Below, piece by piece: positions 10,858-22,903 of a DNA stretch of 64,000 bases. Every line of letters begins with the position of its first letter. The stretch's first letter is position 1. The notes beneath the pieces are model-generated. The model had not been told where the DNA came from, did not search any database, and was given only the letters and a program-made list of their open reading frames with translations. This DNA is from Rhynchospora pubera (lineage: Eukaryota > Streptophyta > Magnoliopsida > Poales > Cyperaceae), in assembly GCA_028095005.1 (NCBI GenBank), contig CM051462.1, positions 82,347,846 through 82,411,845 on the forward strand, in the 5' to 3' direction. The translations under genes and the position numbers were made by a program.

Positions 10858-13365
10858 GTTATATATTTTTCGCAAGTACTGGATGTTGACTCTCTAATTG
10901 TTGTTCTATAATGATTGGAGATGTCAACAGTGGATTTCAGTGTGCTGAATCTGACGTTGCATACTTCAATTTTATTTTAGTTCATGTGTTGATCGACTGT
11001 ATAAACTTGGGTGTTTACGCAATTTCTCCGCTTGTGTAGTTACTGTTTTAGCATTATGTTGTAGATTATGTACCAGATGAACCTAACAGTTTGGGTTGCT
11101 TTTCAGTTGCTTTTCTCCTCTATATGCAATGTGCCTTGTGCCCCCTTTTTCTAAATTGAATTTGCCCAACACAGTAGTTTAGTTGAATATAGCAACTCAA
11201 TTTATATAAAATGGCATAAAAATGGTAAAATCATGTTAAACCTCAAACCAGCCCTCATGTTTACAATTTGCTCAAAATGTAGTACTAAAATGCATAAAAA
11301 TAGCATAGGTCTTGTCTATTATAAATATGCCTTATGTCTTCATGAAGTAAAATGTATCTATACATGTGTCTAAGTATGGTCTGAAATCAAGTAAATGAAA
11401 GTGTAGGGTTTTAGTTGCATAAAAACATAAAAATAAGCATGGATAGCAAGTGTGTGACCTTATGAACAGCAGGAAACAATCTTTTCTATTTTTAGAATTT
11501 TCTGCAATTTTATAAGTTTCAATAAGGGCAGCAAGATCATCTTCTGAAGAAAGTTAATATTCTCAAAATTCTGGACTTCTCTGCAAATTTCTTTACACAG
11601 AGAATTAGTAAACACATCAAAGGAATGCTTGCAAATTCTTAGGACTTTTGAACAGATATAGAACTGTTTTGCAAAAAGGCTGAAATTGTGTATTTAAATA
11701 ATTATCTTGGAGTATATATAAGAATAGTTCCCGACAGCTGCAAATACATCTTTCAGGACTCATGTAATTCACTTTTACATCTAGTGCAACTCAAATTCAA
11801 ATCTCTTTAAAACAGCACCTACATTGTCTAAAAACAGAAAATTAAAATTTGAGAAATGTGTTTAATCACTTGCTTTGATACTCTGGACATTTCATGCATC
11901 TGAAACAAACTCCAATTAACCTGAATTGAGTGATAAATCAAAGTCTTTTGCTGTAAGTCCACTTACATGTAAAATGAAAAGTTGAATAAAGTAAACAAGG
12001 TGCCATCTTCTATCCCAACGCTTCACATGGCAAATCAAAGTACCTCAAAGTGAAACAAAGACATATAAGGACTAAAATCAAACCCTGAAGCTGCTCAACC
12101 AATTGCTGGCACTAAAGAATCTCCTGGTGGGCCCCATTGCCAAAGCACAATTCAGATAGAATGGGGGCCGAAATACTTCAGTCCAGAACAACTCATTCGA
12201 AATCTCTTCACGTCAAATTGAACTCATAGAAATCATAAAAGCACCCCATGGAGCGTTTAAAACCTCCAACTGGCAAAGTAAAGAAGTTAAAATGCCTCAG
12301 GCGCCATTAATGGCATCTCGAAGCATCTCAGGTTTTATGAAGCAAAAAAAATTTCTTCAACAAAAATGAAGCCCACCAATCTCTTTTACTCACCTCCACG
12401 ATTCCATCGAACCTATCCTCGACGGAAATGGCGGTCGGAATCGTCGTAATTTGGCCGGAGAAAGCATAGGGATCAAACTGCAAAATTCCCTCATATCGGG
12501 TTTGAAGGAGATGAAGTCCGATGCCACAAACAATCCTCCATGGCGCAATCCCTTGGGGCGGGTCACTGACACAGTCATGACTCGTTACACCAAACACTTT
12601 TAAATAAATAAAATAAATAAAAAAAGTAAATTCCACGTCAGCAAACCTCGTCAGTACCACGTCAGGCCCAGTCAGCTTCCAACTCAGCCTTCTCTGATGA
12701 CGTGGACCAACCAGGAATTACAAATAAACAGAAAACTTCAAAAATTCATTAAAAATAGTAGGAAACTAAGAAGAATTCAAATAAAATATCCATAAAATCC
12801 TAAAAATACAAATAAACCAAATTCACTGATATTTTGATATTTTAATTTGTCAAATTATTGGTATTTTATATTTTTGAAGTATTTTTCATATTAAACAAAT
12901 TTTATAAATTTCTAAAATGATATTAAACAAATTTTATAAAATCTCAAAAATGATTTCAGAATTCATTTGAACTCTTTTATCGAATTTCTTAAAATAAATG
13001 TTGATATAATTTTGAAAATAAAAATGATTTTAAAAGGAAATGTATTAAATAATAAATATTTTTGAAAATAAACATAACTAAAAATATAAAAAGATATTTC
13101 AAAAGTCTAAAATTAAAAATAAAAAGTAAAATAAAATTGTAAAAATGGTAAACCATGGAAAAAGCCATTTCTCGAGGAAGCTCAATTCCATTCTTCGAGG
13201 GATGACGAAAAAGCCGCGACACCATGGAAACCAGCCTATGTGAGTATTCTCACCCAAGATCAACTCATTAAAAGATCAAGCAGAATACTGGCCTCAAGGT
13301 CACGTTAGCAGTTGCATATTGAGACCTTTCCAAGCTTCTTCAATACCAATCGGTACCAATGTCAT
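10858..13365. other. Gap between CACTA genes, largely unassigned
   Basis: AT-rich sequence with a GC-richer patch at 12120-12700. That patch has two overlapping minus-strand open frames (110 and 62 codons) with no recognisable domain. It looks like degraded repetitive DNA, but I cannot name the family. Confidence 0.4.
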
Positions 13366-13379
13366 GCTAAATTTGTGTT

Positions 13380-13560
13380 ATCCAAAAAGACACGACACGA
13401 CAAATTTATGGAATTAGCATGACACGTGCGTGTCGGCGTGCCGTGTCAACGTCGTATCATGTTGGAGACTTCAAAATATTGACACGACTAAACATGACAT
13501 GAGTTAACACGTGACATGACACGACACGTGACACGACAAAAAATTAATATTATTTAGAAA
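13380..13560. repeat. Degenerate ACACG/CGTGT repeat cluster
   Basis: A run of GACACGACACGAC-like words with inverted counterparts such as GTGTCGGCGTG and CACGTGACATGACACG. The same vocabulary recurs inside both Mutator-like elements at 29.9-32.6 kb and in the hAT insertion at 46.1 kb, so this is probably a fragment of the same repeat family. Confidence 0.7.
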
Positions 13561-13909
13561 TATAAATTATATTGAGCTTACATTATAAATTTAATAAATC
13601 TTATTCATAATATTTTTATTCAATAATTAATTTTTATTTTAATATATGAAATTATAACCATTTATTATAATTTTCTAATTCAAAAATTATTTAAATATTT
13701 TTAATGATTTTTTAAATCTGTCGAAATAATGACCATTTGTATATTTCAAGTATTTTCTCAATAAAATTGATTTTTAAAAAAAATTCTAAGAAAATAATAA
13801 ATACAATAAAACTCTTTCCATAAAATTTCTAAAACAAAAACCTAAGTAATTTCAAAATTAATTGATTTTAAAGAGAATATTTTCAAAATTAAATACTTTT
13901 TAAATTAAG

Positions 13910-13950
13910 TACTACTACTAATAATAATAGTAATAGTAGTAGTAGTAGTA

Positions 13951-13998
<48 letters not shown>

Positions 13999-14003
13999 GT
14001 AAT
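13910..14003. repeat. TAA/TAG trinucleotide microsatellite
   Basis: Tandem ACT, then TAG, then TAA triplets, the last at least 15 units long. Confidence 0.95.
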
Positions 14004-14440
14004 GAGAAATGGTAGAGTCCAATATATTGGACGGATGAGCTCCGTGCAATACGATTGATTTCATGTTTTTAAATTTCAAATGACCGATAGGAACAGTTCA
14101 ATAAGTTCTCCATATTGAAAACTTATAAGAAACTAATGTTTACATTTTTTCGAAATTTTTTACTATTTTTTTGGTATTTTAGAATTTCGTTGTTATTAGA
14201 CGATCCATAATGTTTATATCATGAATTTTCAAAAATACCAAAAAGAATAGTAAAAAATTTCAAAAAAAAATGTAAAAATTAGTTTTTTTTGTAAGTTTTC
14301 AATATGGAGAACATATTAAACAGTTCGGATCAGTGGTATGAAATTTAAAAACATAAAAACTATCATATTGGACGGACCCATCCGTCCTATGTATTGGACG
14401 GACCCATCTGTCCTATATATTGGCCAGACTATCACATTTG
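14004..14440. mobile_element. MITE-like inverted repeat
   Basis: CCAATATATTGGACGGATG on the left matches the reverse complement of the right end (CCAATATATAGGACAGATG). Further inside, both arms carry TTCTCCATATTGAAAACTTA and an AT-rich stem. The right end repeats the ATTGGACGGACCCATC block twice. Boundaries are approximate and I see no clean target duplication. Confidence 0.65.
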
Positions 14441-15060
14441 ATTTGATTTGATAAACTAAGTTTCTATTAGTTAAATTTACCTATAATAACATTTTGGCCA
14501 GACTAATAACATAATATTTTCATAATATAAAATTACTTATTTATTTTTTTTCTTAATTTATATTATATGATTTAATATATGAAATATATCCGTATTCGTA
14601 TCCGCTTAACATCCGACCAATATTCATATCCGAACATATCCGTATCCGAAAAAAAATATGGATGCGGATGTAGTACGACCACCATTGAACCGTATCCATC
14701 CATTTTCATCCCTAGATACGACACGCCAACACTCGTTATAAAATTTGCAATCAGTACTTTAGAGTAAAATTGCTCATGACTTTTATTCTAATTTCATATA
14801 TTTTTTAATCATTCTATATATTGTACATATGAATTTTTATATTGTTAAAAATTTGAACTACAATCACGCCTAGTGCTTTGAGGTACATAAAAGATGTCCA
14901 ATTATATGCTATATAATTGAAAGATCAGAAAATACACCGAAATACATCTTAATTTTTTTTAAGTTTGATGCAGGATGATAAAATCATGCCTAATTGTTAG
15001 TTAATTAGAGTAGTCTAATGATTTGTTATAAATTTGAAATATAAAATTCAGTTATATATT
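14441..15060. other. AT-rich stretch with a decayed hAT-like end
   Basis: Repeats of TATCCG and ATATCCGTATCC at 14580-14720 end in CATTTTCATCCCTA, which resembles one terminus of a hAT-type element (TAGGGATGAAAATG in reverse). The opposite end was not found. Nothing else is visible. Confidence 0.35.
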
Positions 15061-15139
15061 TAGGAAAATTGTCCCGCCGAAGTCCCAAGTTACCAACTAT
15101 TTTCGCAGTTTTCAAAAAATAAAAAAACAAATAAATAAA

Positions 15140-15410
15140 CTTCCCACCTTTTGTTACTCTGCATTAGAGTCAATTTCCCTGAAAAAGCTATTTCCCTTTC
15201 GCACCCCTTTTCCTCTCCGTCTGTCCCTTGTGATCTCCGCTCGCTCTCAACTCTCTCAGCGAAAGAGAAATAAACTTCCTTCACTGCACCTCACACCTCT
15301 TCCTCTCCGTCGCCTCTCATCTCGGCTCCAACCTCTCACTGTCGGCTCTGTCTCCAACCTCTCCGTTGTTTGCTCAGCCTCCAACCTCTGACCTGACCTG
15401 GTACTAATTC
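15140..15410 (+). promoter_or_regulatory. CT-rich leader region of the tnp2 gene
   Basis: A pyrimidine-rich, GC-richer block sits about 500 bp before the transposase ATG. A leader intron ending in TTTGTATAG at 15879 would place the ATG three bases into the next exon. The exact transcription start is not determinable from sequence. Confidence 0.4.
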
Positions 15411-15882
15411 TTCTTTTAATTGAGAAAATTGGATTATGTCCTTCCTTAAATGATTCACAATTTCTCATTTATACAGTGTATAGATTGCGCGTCAATTATA
15501 CATGGTTATAGAAATGGTGACTTTTGTACCAATTGTGAGGAATTAGTACATAGAAAGATATAGGGAGAGAAATATTAATTGATTTTGGGATAGTAGATTC
15601 CATGTATATAACCACAGTATGCTTTACTTTACAGTTTAATAAACCAAAAGTGCACACTGGCACACTCTAATACTTGTGTGATAATGTCATTGTTGATCAG
15701 ATTGCTTGCCTCAGTCTTTCACATTTGAGGAATAGACTGATTCCCTCTCAAATTCGTTTGGTACCATGCTTGTATATTTTTTCTGTGTAACTGAAGTTGG
15801 TTCTGTCATGCACCAGGTCTTAGGGTGTGATATGAAATACCATACTAACCCTTTTCTCATTTTGATTTATTTGTATAGATTT

Positions 15883-18800
15883 ATGATGGATCTGGATGTA
15901 GCCAAACAATTGTTAAAACTTCCGAGATGGTGTCCTGAATACTCGATGGGTGTTGACAGATTTCTTGACTTTGCATTTTCCGAACCCTCAAATAATGATA
16001 AAATTGCTTGCCCATGTGTGACATGCGTTAATCTATCCTACCGTGATCGACAAACTGTGCGTACTCATTTGGTGTGTGATGGAATGTTGCAAGGTTATAC
16101 AACGTGGTATTTTCATGGAGAACGTGCCGGTGAAACCTCAGCTGATCCAATTGTTCATCAATATCCGATGGAGGAAAACACCTCCATGAATATTGATGTG
16201 GATCAATTACTTCATGATGCGTTTGGTGGAGTCGGCGCGGATGAAAATTTTGCAACTGAAAATTCACCGAATTCTATGGACACAAGTGTTGAAGGACCAA
16301 ATTCTGATGCTGAAAAGTTCTACCATTTGCTAAAAGAAATGGACAAAGCTCTTTGGGAAGGTTGTGAGCTAACCCAACTCTCCTTTTTGGTGCTTTTGTT
16401 GAACACAAAAATCACCAACAAATGGTCTGACAAATCTTTTTCCGATCTTCTCAAAGTATTGCATCTTGCTATCCCAAATGGGAAAAGTTTGCCAAAATCC
16501 TTTCCCCAGGTTAAGAAAACTTTGAGAAAGTTAGGTCTTAGTTATGAAAAAATTCATGCATGTCCTAAAAATTGTCAGTTGTATTGGAAAGATACAATTG
16601 ATGATCAATTTTGTTCAGTTTGTGGTACATCTAGATGGAAAGATTTTGGTCAGGGAAATACTACCCAGAGTACAAAAAAGAAAGAGGTTCCTGCTAAAGT
16701 TTTGCGCTACTTTCCTTTGAAACCTAGGTTGAAGAGGTTGTTTATGTGTGAAAAGACAGCCTCACTGTTGAGATGGCATGCAGAGGAGCGCACAGAGGAC
16801 GGAGCACTTAGGCATCCTGCTGACTCAAAAGCTTGGAAAGATTTTGATGCTAAACATGTTCAATTTTCAAGCGAGCCACGTAATGTAAGACTTGGTCTGG
16901 CATCAGATGGATTCAATCCTTTTGGAATGTGTAGTGCAACATATAGTAATTGGCCCGTTGTGTTAGTCATCTACAATTTGACTCCATGGCATTGCATGAA
17001 AGCACCTTATTTAATTCTTTCGACTCTCATTCCTGGACCAAATGGACCTGGACAGAAAATTGATGTGTACTTACAACCCTTGATTGACGAACTCAAGGAG
17101 TTGTGGTATCCAGGTACAATAACCTATGATGCTTCTCTTAAGGAAAACTTTACACTACAAACTGCTATTACATGGACCATAAGTGACTTTCCTGGTTATG
17201 GGTATTTATCTGGATATAGTGTCCAAAATAAATTTGCATGTCCTCATTGCAATGTTGAAATATGCTCACTCTGGTTGAATAAAGGTGGTAAATATTGTTT
17301 CATGGGACATCGTCGCTTCCTTGATTGTGATCATCCATACCGTCTTGATAAAGAATCTTTTGATGGGACTGAAGAGGTTAGGGCTGCCCCATCTACACCT
17401 GATGGTTATTTTGTTCTCTCACAAATTGAAGAGGTTAGTAATTTTGAGAAGTCTGACACATGGAAGAAGAAGAGCATTCTATTTTCATTACCATACTGGA
17501 AATCAAACTTGCTCAGGCATAACCTAGGTGTCATGCATGATGAGAAGAATGTTTGTGACAATATTCATGGAACACTGTTATATCAACGAGATAGGACGAA
17601 GGACAACCTGAAAGCACGACAAGACTTGCAACTGTTGGGTATTAGGCATGAATTGCACCCAGAGAAACTGCCAGGTTCTTGGTACTTACCTCCTGCTTGT
17701 CACACAATGTCCCGAGAAGAAAAAAAGAAGTTTTGCAAAGTGCTTAAAGGCATCAAAGTTCCTGATGGTTATGCAGGGAATATCTCTAGGTGTGTAAATG
17801 TGGAACAGTGTAAATTGGTTGGTCTCAAAACCCATGATAATCATATATTAATGCAACAACTTCTTCCAATTGCTATAAGAGACTTGTTGCCTAGAAATGT
17901 CACCAACACACTATTCGACTTGAGTAGTTATTTTAGAGAGTTGTGCTTAAAGGTCCTCTATCCTGACAAGCTAAAACAACTCGAAGAAAGGATCAAGTTA
18001 ACACTTTGCAATCTTGAAAAGATTTTTCCACCAGGTTTCTTTACTGTATCAGTTCATTTAGTAATCCATCTAGTACAAGAAGCTATGATTGGTGGGCCGG
18101 TACAATTTCGGTGGATGTATCCTATAGAAAGGTAATGTTAGAAGATTGTATCTCGACCTTTAAATTTTGTTTTGTATCAACATTAGGAAGGCAGTACTAA
18201 CATATACTTTGCTAGGTTCCTTGGTGAATTGAAATCTTATGTGCGCAACCGAGCACGGCCAGAGGGGTCGATTGCTGAAACTTACTTAGCGACTGAATGC
18301 ATGACCTTTTGCTCTAGGTACATTTGTTGATTTTGTTGTTAATTTATTTGGTGGTGGTAACTCCCTTTTGATTTTTGTGAAGTAGCTACTAACTGAGATC
18401 GGTTAAACCTCTTTTTACTGGTGTTTGCTTTTTGAGAAATTCACTTTGCTAATAAATTTGAGTGGGAATTTCTATTGCTTACTACTCTTGTGACTCTCCA
18501 GGTCGTTATTTTTCATTTTCCTTTAATTGTGTGTTCCTCTCCAGTTTTATGATGACTTAAGATTTGACAACTATTCTTCTCTATAAATTGACTTAGATAT
18601 ATAAGTGGATTCGACACTAAACTGAATAAGCCTTCAAGAAATAATGATAATGTTCAACAGATGAACCCTTCAACTTCAGAACCAAGATGTAAGTTATTTT
18701 CAAAGATGGGCCGACCATTAGGAAAATGCCGTCCCTACCCATTAACGACTTTGGAACTTGCACATGCACATCGTTATGTTCTTTTTAATTGTGACGACAT

Positions 18801-19839
18801 CATTCCATATCTCAAGTATGTGCCCTTACTACTTTTAACTTCTCTACATATATTTTGTTGAATAGAATTATTCAAGGGCTGTTTAGTTGAATTAAGATCG
18901 ATTCTGTTGGAATTTCATATGAACTATTGGATGTCTTATCTTCTTTCTTTTCAGCTTTTATCACTTTTGAAAAAGTTAAAATTGTTTTGTAGAGACCATG
19001 CTGCTGACATTAAGAGAAAAATTCGTAATCGTCGACTAAAAGTAAAAGATATTGAGGGCATTCAACATGAGAAATTTCACGAGTGGTTTAGAGATTATGC
19101 AAGTCTTTAATTTCATTTATTTTTTCTTTGATACTATTTTGAACTAATTGTGAGTTTCTGACTTCTGTAATTTTTTTTTTCTTACATTAAACAGGTTCTT
19201 CATTTGGAGCAAAAAGGAAGTATTGGAGACATGCCAGAATATCTTGCATGGCTAGCAAAAGGGCCATTGCCAGTGGCAAGGAGGTACAGAGGGTTTAATA
19301 TAAATGGTTATAAGTTTCGACCTTCTCGTTATGATAAAGTAACCCAAAATAGCGGGGTAGTTGTAGTAGCAAAGACCTCGAGCTATTGTGGTGCTAATGA
19401 TCCTAATCCTATTTTAGGAGACGTGACCTATTATGGGCGGATTCAAGAAATTATTGGGCTAGATTTTATGGGACAATTTGATATTGTGTTGTTTAAGTGT
19501 GATTGGGTTGCTCAAGGTAGAGGAATAAAAAAAGATGATTACGGTCTCACATTGGTTAACTTTTCACATTTGATGTACACGGGTGATAAATTAGACCATG
19601 AGCCTTTCATATTGGCTTCGCAAGCAAGTCAGGTGTTCTATATTGACGATCGACCTGATTCAGAATGGCAAACTGTCATTGGTGTAAAACCACGAGATGT
19701 ATATGATATGGGAAATAAAGACATGATGGAAGAAGTTGAGCATGAGCCATATCATGCAGCCTTGTTAGAAGATGAAAGCTGGATCAGAACTGACATAGAA
19801 GGAACAATTGAAGTTGAAGATAATCCTGGATCTCATTAA
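15883..19839 (+). CDS. CACTA transposase, tnp2 family (TnpD-like), apparently intact
   Basis: Exons 15883-18131, 18216-18317, 18597-18815, 18993-19098 and 19195-19839 sum to 3321 nt, 1106 aa plus stop, with no frameshift. In order: an N-terminal transposase-associated domain with Cys/His pattern (CPCVTCVN, about 45-55, and THLVCDGM), the tnp2 core with LGLASDGFNPFG (about 337) and DFPGYGYLSGYS, a zinc-type CPHC with CSLWLNKGGKYCFMGHRRF (about 453-485), DUF4218 (about 590-780, ending YVRNRARPEGSIAETYLATE) and DUF4216 near 970-1040 (YYGRIQEIIGLDF, LFKCDWV). The family cuts and pastes CACTA-ended DNA. I chose 15883 rather than the upstream ATG at 15766 because TTTGTATAG just before it is a good acceptor and conserved homology starts there. 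Intron 4 appears to use a GC donor (TTAT|GCAAGT). Confidence 0.92.
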
Positions 19840-20720
19840 GGTATTAATTTGTTTCTTTTTTTCCTTACCTTAGCTGAGTATATCTATACTACTAATAAAT
19901 ATTCACTACTTCATATCTGTAGCTCTTATGATTGTTTAGAACAAAAGATGCACTGATTGTTTCAGGCTCTCAGCAAACCTGAAGAGGTGTAAGTATACTA
20001 TTTCTCGTGAAGCATTTGTTTATTTCTGGGATATTAGGAGCCAATATGTGTATCTCGGTGACAAGTAGCCAATGTCGAAAATGTGAAGTGCAGTAAGTAT
20101 ATTCAAAATGAATTCGTACAGAATTGGCAGCATATATTCAAAATTACGTCAAGTCGTAGTTGAGAGTTGTACAGAAGTGACTGATAAAGTTTTATGCTCA
20201 CTCTATTCGAAATATCACTTAGTATGTACATTTATGTAACTAGTGCTAATGCAAAAGTATAAATTTATTATTCTTTGCAGTGCATCAGTTATCATATATT
20301 ACATTTTCTAATGATAATAGATACATTTTTCAAGTTGTTTTTTTTTTAATAGCTACACTTTTCAAACTAATATTTTGAAAATCGAACTGGTCATCAAACT
20401 AGTAAAGCTGGCAATAAAATATTTATCAAAATTCTATCAATCCTCAACCTATCTTCTCCTTAATTGTTATTATTTTTTTCCAAGTACCACAACAACATTT
20501 TAATCAAAACAGAGTACAATTTTATGTAGAATTCACCATTACTAACATTGTGTCATGCAAATTGAAAGTCAATGAAGCAAACGGCCTCTACAATATGTTC
20601 GCTTAACTGGGAGAGTGAAAAATTTCATTGTTTTCTCTACAATGCAACCACTACAATGAGAATATTCAGTCAACAGATTTAAAACAGATGGATAGATTTC
20701 TTACCCCACTGAGACTCTAG
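19840..20720. other. 3' flank of the transposase gene
   Basis: AT-rich sequence, probably 3' UTR and element tail. No CACTA right terminus was recognised here. Confidence 0.45.
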
Positions 20721-20877
20721 GGGGCGTTTGAATCGCTTAGGAATAAGAGGAATTGACTCTTTCTAGACGAAAATTTATTCTTAACCATCTAAATTCGTCA
20801 CAAAATTACACACTTCCCAATATTTTTCGCCTGAAAATAGACTATTTCTCTTATTCCTAAGCGATCCAAACGGCCCC
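20721..20877. mobile_element. 157-bp MITE with 3-bp target duplication TAG
   Basis: Terminal inverted repeats GGGGCGTTTGAATCGCTTAG and GGGGCCGTTTGGATCGCTTAG-like (as read from the right end), flanked by TAG at 20718-20720 and 20878-20880. The 3-bp duplication and G-rich ends suggest a PIF/Harbinger-related MITE. It has no coding capacity. Confidence 0.85.
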
Positions 20878-22903
20878 TAGAATATTTGCATATTTCACCG
20901 TGAGATCAAGAAAAACCTCTTTCAGGGCAATATATTGGTAGGCCTGTCAACGGATAGAGGAGGGTACGGTATAAATATTTTCATTACTCGTATTCATTAA
21001 AATTTTCTTTATCCATATCTTGCTCATACTCATTAAAAATTGACTTATTCGTACCTTATTCTTATCCGTTAAGAATTAACGATAAGGTAGAATTACCGTA
21101 GAAAATGATAATAATTAATGTTAAAAATTCAATTAGAAAAAAATCGTATAATATGATAAACAAACAATGACGGAGAAGAAGTGGTCTTCCGAAAAAAATT
21201 TAGATTTTTTTTTAAATGCAGCGCATGAATGAAAATTGAAAATTAATAAAATAATATTTTAATGTAGTATTATCTCAGTCAAATCCAACAATTTAATTTT
21301 CTAATAAGTTATTAACATATCAATTGAATATTATAATCATATATTTCTAATTAGTTATTAATGTATTAAATCTTACAATCATATCTAATTTTCCGATTTA
21401 ATTAGTTATCATCACAATGTTACAATCATATCTTTCTAATTTATTTAGTAACTAACCTATCAATTGAATCTTACAATCATATATTTTTCTGATTTAATTA
21501 GTTATCAATGTATCAATTGAACCTTACAATCATATCTTGTCGATTATGACAAAGTTTATAAACTATATATATAACGGTATGGGTAAATAACGAGTACGAA
21601 ATAGTCTTATCCGTACTGTTATCCAATAAGTTGACAAAAAAAGAAATTTATACATACCCATATTCGATAACTTAAAAAAAATAAAAACTTATCCATCTAT
21701 ATATGTCTTATCAAATACGATACGAATAAAGTAAACGATTAAAAGGATACCATTGAAAGCACTATTGCCAATAGGGATCGAAATGGAAAAGGAAAACGTA
21801 AAATACACTATGCATGGCAGAAGGAATTGTGAAACCAAACAAATAATAATAAATAATAATAATTAGCATTAATAATGTAACATTTTCTGCATGCGCATCA
21901 CTTTTTTTTGCTACACCACCAAATGTATATTTCTTCGAAAAGGACAGGGAAAAACTTAATAACATATATTATTGTTGCAGCAACATATTGTGTCTCCATT
22001 TTTCATACAGTCGACTACACTGCAGATAATCAACGTTTTCCACTAACTTGTTTTCCCCAATTAACTTTCGCCATGTTTTTATCAAATAGCTCTTCTATGT
22101 ACTCATATTGTGCCATCGATTTGAATATGCCCATAGTAGAGAGTCCTCACTTTAGTAAACGGAGAACTCAAAAGTAAGATACATATGTTCACATTAACAT
22201 AAAAATATTTGCATACGCAGGTTAGAGAATGTGATGGGTAAGAAGAAAAAAGAATCTAACTCCCTTTTTCCTATAATATTTAATACAAAAACTCTTAAAA
22301 AAAGGCAATTTTTAATATAAACCACACAAATTTATTGTGATACAAATTGAAGATTAGAAATAAAAATATCATGAGAGTTGAATAGTGTATAATAGTAAAT
22401 AGAATAGATATCATGGTAAAGAGGAAAAAAATATACATTAATAATTACAACAAGTGCAATTAAGTAAGGCATAATGAATGACATGATTTTTGTTAAAAAA
22501 AAAAATAAATAAGGACACTGATGATAACCAATGACAAATTTTTTTTTAAAGAGCTTGACAACGATTCTCAAGCTATAATGACCTGATGTTGAGACTACAA
22601 ATCAAGGAGGATATATATCCAAGTATGCTATTATATCTTGATTAACATTCTTATCAACACTTTTCCCTTATTGTATTTGTAAGATTGATTAGTGTTTCTC
22701 ATTCTAAAAAAAAAGATTAATTAGTGTTTTGTATTAAGATGTTTGTCCCTCATAGCATTTTTACAGAAAAAATTGCCTGTATCCTTGTATTAATTTGTTG
22801 GTCTTTTTGTTTTAATTCTCGTCTCTATTCCCTAAAGAAAAATGTACAGGTACGGTAATACAGTTTGGACTTAGATAATATTTCTTCTTTTATTTTGCTT
22901 TTC
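20878..22903. other. AT-rich intergenic DNA with a weak tandem array
   Basis: Between about 21290 and 21535 a unit of roughly 60 bp, recognisable by CTTACAATCATAT and TTAATTAGTTATCA, recurs four or five times with divergence. Around it (20940-21770) are GGATACGGTAT-type words seen in decayed hAT elements. No gene is visible. Confidence 0.5.

Larger units (their letters stand above)
7570..20300 (+). mobile_element. CACTA (En/Spm-like) transposon region; right end uncertain
   Basis: CACTACACCAAAAAGG at 7570 is a typical CACTA terminus. It is followed by short subterminal motifs (GCAACAG/CTGTTGC, GGCGCC) down to about 7820. Downstream on the same strand are a TnpA-like gene and a tnp2 transposase gene, the two genes expected of a CACTA element. 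I could not find the matching right terminus (TTTTGGTGTAGTG or similar), so the right border is only the end of transposase-related sequence. The 4.2-kb gap between the genes contains a MITE, a TAA microsatellite and ACACG repeats. Two adjacent or nested CACTA copies are therefore an alternative to one element of about 12.7 kb. Confidence 0.65.

Noticed and set aside
12328..12660. 110-codon minus-strand frame as a gene
   Set aside because: No domain, no splice context, and located in degraded repetitive DNA between CACTA genes.
15766..15882. Upstream start of the tnp2 open frame
   Set aside because: This stretch ends in a good splice acceptor and shows no similarity to the transposase N-terminus, so it is more likely leader or intron.
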